From positions 52,384-116,383 of the forward strand of contig JAFLDO010000008.1 in the NCBI GenBank assembly GCA_017302455.1: DNA of 64,000 nt, read 5' to 3'. The notes under the pieces are model-generated. The model ran no database searches, was not told the origin of the DNA, and worked only from the letters and a program-made list of their open reading frames with translations. The position numbers and the translations under genes are program-made. Source of the DNA: Accumulibacter sp. (GTDB lineage Bacteria > Pseudomonadota > Gammaproteobacteria > Burkholderiales > Rhodocyclaceae). Positions 31,350-40,030 of this stretch are shown piece by piece (position 1 is the first letter of the stretch; the number at the start of each line of letters is the position of its first letter).

Positions 31350-32591
31350 GTGCAAGTGACGTGGGCAGATCTGTGGTCGGAGTTCTTGAACGCCTTCAGG
31401 AATATCGTTCGCCAGTATCGACGAAGCCTGTTTGGCATCTCGGCCGTGGCCTTCGGCGTAATTGCGTTGTTGCTGACAGCCGGGTTCGTCGAATGGATTT
31501 TCTGGGCGGCCCGAGAGGGCACCATTGAGGAAGGGCTTGGCCACATCCACGTCATGCGGCCGGGTTACCTGGAAAACGGACAGGCGGACCCCTACAAGTA
31601 CTTGACGCCGGAGAGTGCTCTGCGGGTCCCGGCCATCGAGAAGCTGCCTGCGGTACGCACAGCGGCGCCAAGAGTGGCCTTTACCGGGCTGGTCAGCCAC
31701 GGAGAAACCACGCTGTCATTCATCGGCGAAGGAGTCAGTCCGGAGAAGGAGCGTATCCTCAGTCCGAGTCTGCAGATCAGCGCCGGCCGCAACCTCACGC
31801 CGGAGGACGCCAAGGGAATCTTGCTTGGCCGCGGTCTGGCGGAGAATCTCGGCGCCAAGGTGGGAGACAAAGTGGTGTTGATGGCGACGACGCCATCGGG
31901 CGGATTCAACGCCGTCGAGGCGAACGTTCGTGGCTTGTTCAGCACCGTCAGCAAGGCCTACGATGACTCGGCACTGCGGGTTCCCTTGCCGTTGGCCCAG
32001 CACCTTCTCCGCATCTCCGGCGTTCACCTTTCGATCCTCGTACTTGATGAAACGGCGCATACTGCGAATATGCTGAAGAAGTTACGTGCGGATTTCAAAG
32101 ATACCGGCATCCAGTTCGTTCCATGGTACGAACTGGCCGATTTCTACAACAAGACGGTTACCCTCATGTCACAACAGGTCATGGTGGTGGAACTGATCAT
32201 TGCCATGGTCATCATCCTGAGCATCTCCAACACCATGACCATGAATGTCCTCGAACGTACGTCGGAAATAGGCACCTGCCTGGCTATCGGTCGCCGCAGG
32301 TTGCAGATCCTGCGGCAGTTTGTCTATGAAGGGCTGACCATCGGTCTGATCGGCGGTGCGCTCGGCGTGCTCGTCGGCTGGCTGCTGGCAGCCCTGATTT
32401 CATGGATTGGCATCCCCATGCCGCCACCGCCGGGCATGACTGAAGGTTACACCGGGGCGATCATGCTGACACCCGGACTGGCAGCGCAGGCCTTCCTTCT
32501 TGCGCTCGCGACAACTTTGCTGGCCAGCATTTATCCAGCGTGGAGGGCATCGCGCATGGAGATCGTCGATGCCTTGCGGCACCAACGCTGA
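31350..32591 (+). CDS. FtsX/MacB-type ABC transporter permease 1
   Basis: 413 residues. One N-terminal transmembrane helix is followed by a large periplasmic MacB_PCD domain and three C-terminal helices (QQVMVVELIIAMVIILSISN, GLIGGALGVLVGWLLAALIS, LAAQAFLLALATTLLASIYP), with the LERTSEIGTCLAIG motif of the FtsX domain. The GTG at 31350 after GGAGG and 7 nt is chosen over an ATG 15 codons upstream, which has no Shine-Dalgarno. The cognate ATPase is not adjacent; the IS91 scar lies immediately upstream. Substrate unknown; lipoprotein or lipid export is typical. Confidence 0.85.
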   Translation: MQVTWADLWSEFLNAFRNIVRQYRRSLFGISAVAFGVIALLLTAGFVEWIFWAAREGTIEEGLGHIHVMRPGYLENGQADPYKYLTPESALRVPAIEKLPAVRTAAPRVAFTGLVSHGETTLSFIGEGVSPEKERILSPSLQISAGRNLTPEDAKGILLGRGLAENLGAKVGDKVVLMATTPSGGFNAVEANVRGLFSTVSKAYDDSALRVPLPLAQHLLRISGVHLSILVLDETAHTANMLKKLRADFKDTGIQFVPWYELADFYNKTVTLMSQQVMVVELIIAMVIILSISNTMTMNVLERTSEIGTCLAIGRRRLQILRQFVYEGLTIGLIGGALGVLVGWLLAALISWIGIPMPPPPGMTEGYTGAIMLTPGLAAQAFLLALATTLLASIYPAWRASRMEIVDALRHQR

Positions 32592-32621
32592 CTCTTCGAC
32601 CTGCGGGTATCAGGACAACAA

Positions 32622-33833
32622 ATGCTGAAACTTGCGCTGCGCAATATTCTTCGCCACAAGGTGCGAACCGCCATGACTCTGGCGGTAATTGTCTTCGGGA
32701 TCGTCGGCCTGATCCTCAGTGGCGGCTTTGTGAATGACATGCTCTTCCAACTGGCTGAGTCAATCATTCGCTCTCAGTCCGGTCATTTGCAGGTTCTGAG
32801 AGTCGGCTATTTTGCAAAAGGTGGGCGCAGTCCCGATCAATACCTCATCGACCACCCGGACGAGCTACGCGAATCCGTTGCGAAGCTGCCGCTGGTCGAT
32901 GACGTCATGCTGCGGATGAGTTTCTCGGGCCTTCTCAACAATGGCCGAAGCGACTGGCCGATAATCGGCGAAGGGGTTGAGCCGGACAGGGAGGCACGAC
33001 TCGGGACGCAACTGCAGATCATCGCTGGCCGCCAGCTTTCTCCGACAGACCCCTATGGCATCCTGCTTGGCGAAGGCGTGGCGCGGACCCTGAAGCTCAA
33101 GCCGGGAGACACCGCCACTGTGCTCCTCAACGCCGCCGAAGGCGCGTTGAACACACAGGAGTTCAACGTGGTTGGGGTATTTCAGAGCTTCTCCAAGGAT
33201 TTCGACGCGCGCGCCGTGCGGATCCCGTTGTCGGCAGCACAGGAGTTGGTTGGCAGTCCCCGAGCCAACAGCGTGGTCGTCTCCTTGAAAGTAACGGCCG
33301 ACACCGAGCGCATTGCGGCTTCCCTGCGAAACCGGCTGGCAAGTCAGGATCTGGAGATCAGAACATGGGAGGAACTCAACGATTTCTACAGTAGCACCGC
33401 TGCGCTCTATGAGCGTCAGTTTGGCGTGCTGCAGGGGATAATCCTGGCCATGGTGCTGTTGAGCGTCGGCAACAGCGTAAATATGAGTGTCTTCGAACGG
33501 ACTGGTGAGTTCGGCACGATGATGGCCTTGGGCAACAACCGACTCCGGATATTCCAGCTGGTCGTGACCGAGAACTTCCTGCTGGGCGCTGTCGGCAGCA
33601 CCCTCGGTGTGGTGGTCGGTACGGCTCTGGCATTGGGCATTTCCGCCATCGGCATTCCCATGCCACCGCCACCCAACTCCAATATCGGCTATACGGCGAC
33701 GATTCGCGTCGTGCCCTCGGTACTCGCCATTGCCTTCGCAGTGGGCATGGTGGCAACGGTGTCGGCAGCCATCTTTCCCGCCAGCCGGGTTGCCAGAACG
33801 CCGGTATCCGACGCGCTCCGGCAGAACCACTGA
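32622..33833 (+). CDS. FtsX/MacB-type ABC transporter permease 2
   Basis: 403 residues with the same architecture as its neighbour: MLKLALRNILRHKVRTAMTL at the start, a MacB-like periplasmic domain (IIGEGVEPDREARLG), then FERTGEFGTMMALG and three C-terminal helices ending PASRVARTPVSDALRQ. The two permeases share the IGIPMPPPP segment, so they arose by duplication and probably form a heterodimer. The gap is 30 nt. No ATP-binding subunit or membrane-fusion protein follows; the next gene (SGNH) is convergent. Confidence 0.88.
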   Translation: MLKLALRNILRHKVRTAMTLAVIVFGIVGLILSGGFVNDMLFQLAESIIRSQSGHLQVLRVGYFAKGGRSPDQYLIDHPDELRESVAKLPLVDDVMLRMSFSGLLNNGRSDWPIIGEGVEPDREARLGTQLQIIAGRQLSPTDPYGILLGEGVARTLKLKPGDTATVLLNAAEGALNTQEFNVVGVFQSFSKDFDARAVRIPLSAAQELVGSPRANSVVVSLKVTADTERIAASLRNRLASQDLEIRTWEELNDFYSSTAALYERQFGVLQGIILAMVLLSVGNSVNMSVFERTGEFGTMMALGNNRLRIFQLVVTENFLLGAVGSTLGVVVGTALALGISAIGIPMPPPPNSNIGYTATIRVVPSVLAIAFAVGMVATVSAAIFPASRVARTPVSDALRQNH

Positions 33834-34030
33834 CAGACCATAGCTGCTCTGCGGCCAGCGCCAGCGAACAACATTGGATCTGTCTTGTGGCACTTCTCGC
33901 CACAGCCCCGCGACTGAGGCGAGTCATAGCATAGCCTTGGCCAACATCTGATCGCAGCTGGCGCAGGACCCCCTTGATCGGGCATCCTGCGCATGACGGC
34001 TATTCCTCGCGCGGGCAAATTGTTCGCCGG

Positions 34031-35230
34031 CTACCGTGTGGCAGCAATCCCAGCGGCCTGGACGCTTTCGCCACGGCTGCGCCTGCTCCTCAGCCCGAAC
34101 GCCGCCAGGCCGATGCCCACCAGCAGAAGCGTGGCAGGCTCGGGAACCACCGCCAGCATCCGCTCCGCGAGGAACTCGTGCGCACGGGCGCTGGGGTGGA
34201 TGGTGTCCCAGAACAGGTGCTCGTCAGGGTTGCCGCAAACCGAAACGGGGCCGGTCGGCGGCGGCGCGACGAAAAGTCCCGCCAAGCAAGGGTTCGTGAC
34301 GTCCGTGAATCCGAAGTCGCCAGGAGAACCGGCGACCTCACGCAGGAATCCAAAGCTGTCAAACCGGTGCACCGAGACGTCCGGATTCAGCAGGCTGAGC
34401 CCGTCGAGGATGCGTGCGAGCGCGTCGTCGTACAACACCGAAAAGAACGTGGCCGCCCCCGAAGCCGCTGGATTGCCGTTGGTCTCCGGCACCAGGCCGA
34501 GGTCCGGCACGTTCGGCACCAACAGATAGTCGACACCACTGGCCACCAGACCGCTGAGCACGAACCCGATGTCCTCAATGGCCTCCGTGAGCCGCGCGGT
34601 AGCATCGCCGAGGCGGCCGACGGAAGCGAGCTCCAACACGTCACCGATATCGTTCGACCCCGACCAGACGACAAACAGAGCCTTCGAGTCAGCCTTTCCT
34701 CCCGTGTCCGCGAGGAACTGAGCGTACTGCCCGCGCAGGCTGAACGGAGAAAAGAGGGCAGAACCCGGCGATCCCGGCGTCGGCAAGCCGACCGGCGGCA
34801 ACCCCCCCGCTACGTCGAAGGTGTGGTAGCGCGACCGCGCACCGCCGACCGCGTAGTTGGTTCCCCCGGGGGGATTCGGATCAATCCCGGGAGGGACGGC
34901 GTCGTCCCAAGGCCTCAGCCCGCGCGGAGTGAGGTCGCCTGTGGCGCCCATGTGGCCCGTGGACTGAAGCCCGGTCCACAGCAGTTCGGAATAACTCTTG
35001 CCATTCTCGAAACGCCCCGCGCTATACAGTGGCGAAGCAACTCCGGGTAGCCCGGTCACGGGGATCGGGATCCCCCCGGTTACCGGATTCGAAGCACCGG
35101 TCCAGTTGTACAGATTGCCATTGTCCGACAAGCTGTCCCCGAAAACGTACATGGTCGAGAAGCCGGCCAGTGCCACGGCTGGCATCGAAAGAGCAATCGC
35201 CGCGATCCAGCCGACGAAAAATTTGCGCAT
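34031..35230 (-). CDS. Secreted SGNH/GDSL esterase with PEP-CTERM signal
   Basis: 399 residues. A signal peptide (RKFFVGWIAAIALSMPAVALA) is followed by the GDSL block VFGDSLSDNGNLYNW, block III VVWSGSNDIGDVL and the catalytic DTIHPSARAHEF block. The C terminus has VPEPATLLLVGIGLAAFGLR then RSRRSR, a PEP-CTERM anchor. It probably hydrolyses esters on polysaccharide or lipid at the cell surface. Transcription probably starts at the sigma-54 site 35350-35365 below the shared 22-bp element. Confidence 0.92.
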   Translation of the reverse strand: MRKFFVGWIAAIALSMPAVALAGFSTMYVFGDSLSDNGNLYNWTGASNPVTGGIPIPVTGLPGVASPLYSAGRFENGKSYSELLWTGLQSTGHMGATGDLTPRGLRPWDDAVPPGIDPNPPGGTNYAVGGARSRYHTFDVAGGLPPVGLPTPGSPGSALFSPFSLRGQYAQFLADTGGKADSKALFVVWSGSNDIGDVLELASVGRLGDATARLTEAIEDIGFVLSGLVASGVDYLLVPNVPDLGLVPETNGNPAASGAATFFSVLYDDALARILDGLSLLNPDVSVHRFDSFGFLREVAGSPGDFGFTDVTNPCLAGLFVAPPPTGPVSVCGNPDEHLFWDTIHPSARAHEFLAERMLAVVPEPATLLLVGIGLAAFGLRSRRSRGESVQAAGIAATR

Positions 35231-35349
35231 GTGTAAGCCCCCCCAGATGGTTACAGGATAGAAACGCCACCAAATTCACAACCGCTGCACACGGTAACCG
35301 ACCCGGCTCAGCCAGCAATCGAGCCCATCAGCACCTCTGCACCAGCGAA

Positions 35350-35365
35350 TGCAAGAATTATGCCA
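35350..35365 (-). promoter_or_regulatory. Sigma-54 promoter of PEP-CTERM gene 2
   Basis: On the minus strand TGGCATAATTCTTGCA matches the -24/-12 consensus TGGCAYRNNNNTTGCW at every fixed position. It is about 120 bp upstream of the start of the SGNH gene and 37 bp downstream of the shared 22-bp element. Confidence 0.85.
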
Positions 35366-35402
35366 AGACAACTATTTCAGTGACTTACCTGATTTCCGAG
35401 GA

Positions 35403-35424
35403 TCGTGTGTAAAATTTTCCGACA
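35403..35424 (-). promoter_or_regulatory. PEP-CTERM upstream element, copy 2
   Basis: On the minus strand TGTCGGAA, AATT, TTACACACGA; 18 of 18 fixed positions agree with copy 1 at 25170-25191, and the distance to the start codon is nearly the same (173 versus 181 bp). Confidence 0.75.
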
Positions 35425-35591
35425 GCCAACCGTCGCGCCGCGCACCCGGAGATGCCGTTGCCGATATCGCGACGACTGCCCGGGCGCGCAGCCCAAGGCC
35501 TTTGGAACGGCAGCCTGTGCAAGGATGGAAGGCGCTTCCGTCATCGTAACCAACAGAATCGTGCCGACAAGCCCGCCGACGGATTGGTCAG

Positions 35592-35680
35592 GCGATCACC
35601 CCACCACCGAGGCAAACCCGGCTTTCGTAGGCCACCACCGATTGCCCCGGCGTGACGACTCATTGCGGCTCCGCGAAGCT
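35592..35680 (-). repeat. 89-bp diverged duplicate of the mnmA 3' end
   Basis: Matches 36543-36631 with 7 differences (about 92%). On the minus strand it reads SFAEPQ, stop, then [20 protein letters not shown] and VIA with its own stop. One difference changes the Trp codon to TGA; most others are synonymous. It brackets the toxin-antitoxin pair with the true mnmA end. The rest of 35425-35752 shows no gene. Confidence 0.9.
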
Positions 35681-35752
35681 TCGCCAACGGTTGCTGATTG
35701 AGGCGAGGAAGAACTCTCGCTCCTCCATCTTCGTCGCCTGCCAACCCTCCGT

Positions 35753-36067
35753 TCACTTCGCCTTGTGCAGCACTCCTTGCCTGAAGATGGCAGGTAGATC
35801 ACGCGCGCCATGCAGTACTCTTTCGATGCGCACCATGTCGTCCAGCACCCGGAAGAAGACCACATAGCGGCCCATGGGCGCCATGCGTAAACCGGGGGCA
35901 AGTTCCTCGCGGCCGGTATAGGCCAGTGGGGCATTGCCGATGCGTTGGCATTGCTCGATCAGCTGGCCGACGAAACGACGGGCGTTGGCCGGACTGTCCT
36001 TGGCAATGTAATCGCCGATGTCGAGGATGTCTTGCCGGGACTTCGGCGAGAAGGTGACCGCTACCAT
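35753..36067 (-). CDS. ParE/RelE-family toxin
   Basis: 104 residues: VTFSPKSRQDILDIGDYIAK, FVGQLIEQCQRIGNAP, GLRMAPMGRYVVFFRV and IERVLHGARDLPAIF form the usual ParE-like core and end. Such toxins attack gyrase (ParE) or mRNA on the ribosome (RelE); which is not clear. The ATG overlaps the antitoxin stop by one base (TGATG). Confidence 0.88.
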   Translation of the reverse strand: MVAVTFSPKSRQDILDIGDYIAKDSPANARRFVGQLIEQCQRIGNAPLAYTGREELAPGLRMAPMGRYVVFFRVLDDMVRIERVLHGARDLPAIFRQGVLHKAK

Positions 36068-36375
36068 CAGGCGGTGCGCTTGCCCCCAGGCTTGATGGTG
36101 GGCCCAGCTTCGGCGTAGCGGGCGTTCATTTCAGCGAGAACCTGATCGGCCGGAATGGCCGGGCCGCTGTCGATGCCATCCTGTATGGCCTGCCGCAGGT
36201 CGGAGTTCAGCCGTTCAAGCATGGCCGCATAGACATGCGGCGGTAGCAGGTAGGCCGCGGGGCGATTGTGGTTGAGTACGGCCACAGGTTCGGAACCCGC
36301 CTGTTCCAGTACGGCGCTGGGACTGCGTTTGAGTTCAGTGATACTCACCGAGCGGGATGCAAGAACCTGTTCCAT
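36067..36375 (-). CDS. Phd/YefM-family antitoxin
   Basis: 102 residues starting MEQVLASRSVSITELKRSPS, with VAVLNHNRPAAYLLPPHVYA, typical of the Phd/YefM DNA-binding N terminus. The C terminus presumably binds the toxin. The ATG at 36375 has GAGG six bases upstream. Autoregulation through its own promoter (36376-36480 region) is expected from the family. Confidence 0.88.
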   Translation of the reverse strand: MEQVLASRSVSITELKRSPSAVLEQAGSEPVAVLNHNRPAAYLLPPHVYAAMLERLNSDLRQAIQDGIDSGPAIPADQVLAEMNARYAEAGPTIKPGGKRTA

Positions 36376-36538
36376 GGTGCGCCTCGTAATCAAACCAAAA
36401 TAGGTACTTTATTGTGTTCATTTCATGGCGTAGAGGCAAGCGAAAGCGCCAAGACGATGCACCTTTGCATGCACGACAGGTGCGAACGGACCATGGCACC
36501 CCCGCTGGTGTCAACAAGACACTTGCGGTCGCGGTCAA

Positions 36539-37645
36539 TTACGCGATGACGCCACCACCAAGGCAAACCCGGCTTTCGTAGACCACCACCGATTGCCCCG
36601 GCGTCACGGCCCATTGCGGCTCCGCGAAGCTGATCAGACACGAGTGTGCGTCGACGTGCTCGACCTCGCACGCGGCATCGGCCTGCCGGTAGCGCGTCTT
36701 GGCCGTATATACCCAGTGCGTGTGCGGCGGCTCGCCGGCCACCCAGGACAGGTCGCCGGCGGTCAGTTGGTCGGCGAGCAGCGCCGGATGCGCGTGCCCC
36801 TGGACGACATAGAGGACATTCGTGGCGATGTCCTTCCTGGCCACGAACCAGGCATCGTGGTCGCCACTGTCGCCGCTCTTGCCGCCCTTGACGCCGCCGA
36901 TGTGCAATCCCTTGCGCTGACCGATGGTGTGGTAGGCAACGCCGTCGTGCTCGCCGAGCAGACGATCGTCATCCAGGCCGCGAATCTCGCCCTTCTTCGG
37001 CGGCAGATAACGGAGCAGGAACTCCTTGAACGGCCGCTCGCCGATGAAGCAGATGCCGGTCGAGTCTTTCTTGAGTGCCAGATGCAGCCCGGCCGCGGCG
37101 GCCATCTTGCGAACCTCGCGCTTGTACAGGCCGGCGAGCGGGAACAGTGTCTTCGCCAGTTGTTGCTGGTTCAGGCGATGCAGGAAATAGCTCTGGTCCT
37201 TGGTCCCGTCCTCGGCCTTGAGCAACTGCCAGGCGCCCTGGAACTCGCGCACGCCGGCGTAATGACCGGTGGCGATGCGTTCGGCGCCTATCTTCAACGC
37301 ATGTTCCAGAAAGGCGCTGAACTTGATCTCCGAGTTGCACAGCACGTCCGGGTTCGGCGTGCGGCCAGCCGCATACTCGGCGAGGAAATGCGCAAATACG
37401 CGTTCGCGATACTGACTGGCGAAGTTCACGACTTCGACGTCGATCCCGATCCTGTCGGCAACGCTCAGCACATCGACCAGATCCTGACGCGAGGAGCAGT
37501 ACTCGTCGGTGTCGTCGTCCTCCCAGTTCTTCATGAACAGACCGACGACATGCCAGCCCTGTTCCTTGAGCAGCAACGCCGCAACCGACGAATCGACGCC
37601 GCCGGACAGGCCGACGACCACGGTCTTTCCCTTGTTCATTGCCAT
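36539..37645 (-). CDS. mnmA: tRNA-specific 2-thiouridylase
   Basis: 368 residues. The PP-loop motif [15 protein letters not shown], the catalytic cysteines in [11 protein letters not shown] and [12 protein letters not shown], and GHYAGV are all present. It thiolates the wobble uridine (U34) of tRNA-Glu, Gln and Lys. The last 30 codons are duplicated 950 bp downstream, beyond a toxin-antitoxin pair, so this 3' end may itself be a replaced copy. Start ATG at 37645 or 37639. Confidence 0.96.
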   Translation of the reverse strand: MAMNKGKTVVVGLSGGVDSSVAALLLKEQGWHVVGLFMKNWEDDDTDEYCSSRQDLVDVLSVADRIGIDVEVVNFASQYRERVFAHFLAEYAAGRTPNPDVLCNSEIKFSAFLEHALKIGAERIATGHYAGVREFQGAWQLLKAEDGTKDQSYFLHRLNQQQLAKTLFPLAGLYKREVRKMAAAAGLHLALKKDSTGICFIGERPFKEFLLRYLPPKKGEIRGLDDDRLLGEHDGVAYHTIGQRKGLHIGGVKGGKSGDSGDHDAWFVARKDIATNVLYVVQGHAHPALLADQLTAGDLSWVAGEPPHTHWVYTAKTRYRQADAACEVEHVDAHSCLISFAEPQWAVTPGQSVVVYESRVCLGGGVIA

Positions 37646-37652
37646 GTCCTCG

Positions 37653-38279
37653 CTAACGTTCGACAGTCACGCCCTCGCCGGGCCCGCTCACCACGCGTGT
37701 GGACTCGCCCCCTACATCGCCCTCACCGGCGAGCCAGCGCGGCAAGGGGAGAACCACCGCCGGCTGACCGTTGTCTCGGAACCAGCTATCGACGACATGG
37801 CGCGCGGCGGCGTCAGCCGTCGCGTCATCGCCGGCGACCTCCGGCAGTTCCTCGATCTGCGCCGAATAGTGGGCATCGAACAGGAAGCGCACGCGCAGCA
37901 CGGGGTCGAGTACGCGGTGAAAACGCAACCACCCACGTGCTTCCAGCAGCCGCAAGAGGCGTGTCGTCGTCGTCGAATGATCGATGCAGTCCATCCTCCC
38001 ACGCACCCCATCGTCGGCGTAGTTGCCGCCGCGATCGGCGGCAATCGGCGTCTGCCGGCCAGCCCAGCCGAGCAGCCAGCCGATCGCCACCGCCAGTCTC
38101 TCGCGCTCGTCCTCAGCGCTCGCGGCGCTGCCCAGCAAGGCCCGCACGCGCGCCAGTTGCGGCTCGTCGAACTCCGCCTCGGCCTCGGCCAGGCAGCCGT
38201 AGTTGTAGCAGATCCTGACCGTCTCGGCGCGCGCAGCCACCGCGAGACAGGCCAGCACCAGGAACAGCAGCCACCTCAT
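37653..38279 (-). CDS. Conserved secreted protein of unknown function
   Basis: 208 residues with a signal peptide ([20 protein letters not shown]). Conserved-looking features are CYNYGC after the signal peptide, [20 protein letters not shown], and [20 protein letters not shown]. The cysteine and histidine of DCIDHS and the later H..A could form a catalytic or metal site, but no family assignment can be made. It overlaps the NUDIX gene by 4 nt and lies 7 nt before mnmA, so the three are probably co-transcribed. Confidence 0.75.
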   Translation of the reverse strand: MRWLLFLVLACLAVAARAETVRICYNYGCLAEAEAEFDEPQLARVRALLGSAASAEDERERLAVAIGWLLGWAGRQTPIAADRGGNYADDGVRGRMDCIDHSTTTTRLLRLLEARGWLRFHRVLDPVLRVRFLFDAHYSAQIEELPEVAGDDATADAAARHVVDSWFRDNGQPAVVLPLPRWLAGEGDVGGESTRVVSGPGEGVTVER

Positions 38280-38725
38280 GAGCCGTAGTGAGTCAGCAGG
38301 TCGAGCGGATAACGCCGACCGGCGAGCCAGTCCTCGATGCAGCGCAAAACCATGGGGCTGCGGTGCTGCGCCTGCCGCGCGCGGATTTCGTCGAGCGTCA
38401 GCCAGTGCGCAGCAATGATGCCCTTGTCGAGCGGCCGGTCGGGATCGACGGCGTGCGCCTCACCACCGAAGGCAAAGCGCAGGTAAGTCAGGTCCCGGGC
38501 TTCGTTGCGGTAGTTGTAGATGCCGACCAGATATTGTGGATCCAGGGTGTAGGCGGTCTCCTCGAGAGTTTCGCGGATCACTGCAGCGATCAGCGACTCG
38601 CCGCACTCGAGGTGACCGGCCGGCTGGTTGTAACAGATACCGTACTCGGTTTCTTCCTCGACGAGCAGGAAGCGGCCGTCGCGTTCGAGCACCGAAGCAA
38701 CGGTCACATTGGGTTTCCAGACCAT
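38276..38725 (-). CDS. NUDIX hydrolase (NudJ-like phosphatase)
   Basis: 149 residues. The NUDIX box is GHLECGESLIAAVIRETLEE, preceded by VASVLERDGRFLLVEEETE and NQPAG. NudJ-type enzymes remove phosphate from nucleoside tri- and diphosphates or thiamin pyrophosphate precursor; the substrate is inferred by analogy because NudJ often lies next to mnmA. The ATG at 38725 gives the standard length; the frame is open 59 codons further upstream. Confidence 0.88.
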   Translation of the reverse strand: MVWKPNVTVASVLERDGRFLLVEEETEYGICYNQPAGHLECGESLIAAVIRETLEETAYTLDPQYLVGIYNYRNEARDLTYLRFAFGGEAHAVDPDRPLDKGIIAAHWLTLDEIRARQAQHRSPMVLRCIEDWLAGRRYPLDLLTHYGS

Positions 38726-38831
38726 GGGAGGAGCCTTGCAGGGGGAGCCAAGCTGCCATTTTACCGCCAACCGGGGGGCGAAATCGGCTAGAATTTCCGC
38801 TTCAGGATTTCCGGCAAAGGGAGAGAAGAAC

Positions 38832-39752
38832 ATGTCCATGGCGGATCGCGACGGATTCATCTGGTACGACGGCAAGCTGGTGCCATGGCGTGAGGCAACC
38901 ACCCACGTGCTGACCCATACGCTGCACTACGGCATGGGGGTTTTCGAGGGCGTGCGCGCGTACAAGGCGGAAAAGGGCACCGCCATCTTCCGCCTCAAGG
39001 AACATACCGACCGGCTGTTCAACTCGGCGTACATCTTCCAGATGAAGATGCCATACGACAAGGAAACCCTGCTGGCCGCGCAGAAGGAAGTCGTCCGAGC
39101 CAATCAGCTCGAGTCGTGCTATATCCGGCCCATCGTCTTCTACGGGTCGGAAGCGATGGGTATCGCCGCCACGGCGATCAGCACGCACGTGGCCATCGCC
39201 GCCTGGCCGTGGGGTGCCTATCTCGGCACCGAGGGGATGGAGAAGGGTATTCGCGTCAAGACCTCGTCGTTCACCCGCCATCATGTGAATATCAACATGT
39301 GCCGGTCGAAGTCGGTCGGCACCTACACCAATTCGATCCTTGCCCACCAGGAGGTGGCGCACGACGGCTACGACGAGGCCCTGCTGCTCGACGTCGACGG
39401 CTACGTCGCCGAGGGAGCCGGCGAGAACATCTTCATCGTCAGGAACGGCAAGCTGTACACGCCGGATCTGACCTCCTGCCTCGAGGGAATCACCCGCGCT
39501 TCCGTGCTGCAACTCGCCGACGAGCTGGCCATCCCCGTAATCGAGAAGCGGATCACGCGCGACGAAGTGTATTGCGCCGACGAAGCCTTCTTCACGGGGA
39601 CCGCTGCCGAGGTGACGCCGATCCGCGAACTCGACAATCGACAGATCGGCGCCGGCCACCGCGGCCCGATCACGACCCGAATCCAGAGCCTGTTCTTCGA
39701 CTGCGTGAACGGCCGTGTGCCGGCGCACGACGACTGGCTCGCCTACGTTTAG
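38832..39752 (+). CDS. ilvE: Branched-chain amino acid aminotransferase
   Basis: 306 residues of the class IV PLP fold. FIWYDGKLVPWREATTHVLT and LHYGMGVFEGVRAY begin the protein, the PLP lysine is in SKSVGTYTNS, and VAEGAGENIF and SGTAAEVTP-like FFTGTAAEVTPIRELD follow. It makes Ile, Leu and Val from their keto acids. The ATG at 38832 follows GGGAGAGAAGAAC. Followed by a zinc-finger protein and waaF, the usual betaproteobacterial order. Confidence 0.95.
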   Translation: MSMADRDGFIWYDGKLVPWREATTHVLTHTLHYGMGVFEGVRAYKAEKGTAIFRLKEHTDRLFNSAYIFQMKMPYDKETLLAAQKEVVRANQLESCYIRPIVFYGSEAMGIAATAISTHVAIAAWPWGAYLGTEGMEKGIRVKTSSFTRHHVNINMCRSKSVGTYTNSILAHQEVAHDGYDEALLLDVDGYVAEGAGENIFIVRNGKLYTPDLTSCLEGITRASVLQLADELAIPVIEKRITRDEVYCADEAFFTGTAAEVTPIRELDNRQIGAGHRGPITTRIQSLFFDCVNGRVPAHDDWLAYV

Positions 39753-39774
39753 TCCAGTTTGCAAGGTTGCCGCC

Positions 39775-39972
39775 ATGTCTCAGAACACCCCGCAGAAGCC
39801 CATCGAGGTCACCGCTCGTGACCTGCCGCTGCACTGCCCGACCAAGGACGCACCGCTTTGGGCACGGCATCCACGCGTCTTTCTCGACGTCACGCACAGC
39901 GGCGAAGTCGTCTGCCCCTACTGCAGCGCACATTACGTCTTCAAGGGCGAGTTGCCGAAGGGGCATCACTGA
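39775..39972 (+). CDS. Small zinc-finger (zf-CHCC) protein
   Basis: 65 residues with DLPLHCP, HPRVFLDV and VVCPYCSAHY, the Cys/His set of the zf-CHCC family. In other organisms this family includes an accessory subunit of complex I (NDUFS6). It sits between ilvE and waaF. The ATG at 39775 is chosen because it follows the ilvE stop and gives the usual length. Confidence 0.88.
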   Translation: MSQNTPQKPIEVTARDLPLHCPTKDAPLWARHPRVFLDVTHSGEVVCPYCSAHYVFKGELPKGHH

Positions 39973-40030
39973 CCGTCTGCCGCTGCCGAGCCAGCGTCGC
40001 CCGCTCGCGTAGTCGACCCCAGCCTCAGTG

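Noticed and set aside
33886..33904. TGTGGC/GCCACA hairpin between convergent permease and SGNH genes
   Set aside because: Six-base stem without T tract; too weak to call a terminator.
36376..36538. Possible operator for the antitoxin
   Set aside because: Only loosely palindromic AT-rich sequence; no clear repeated half-sites.
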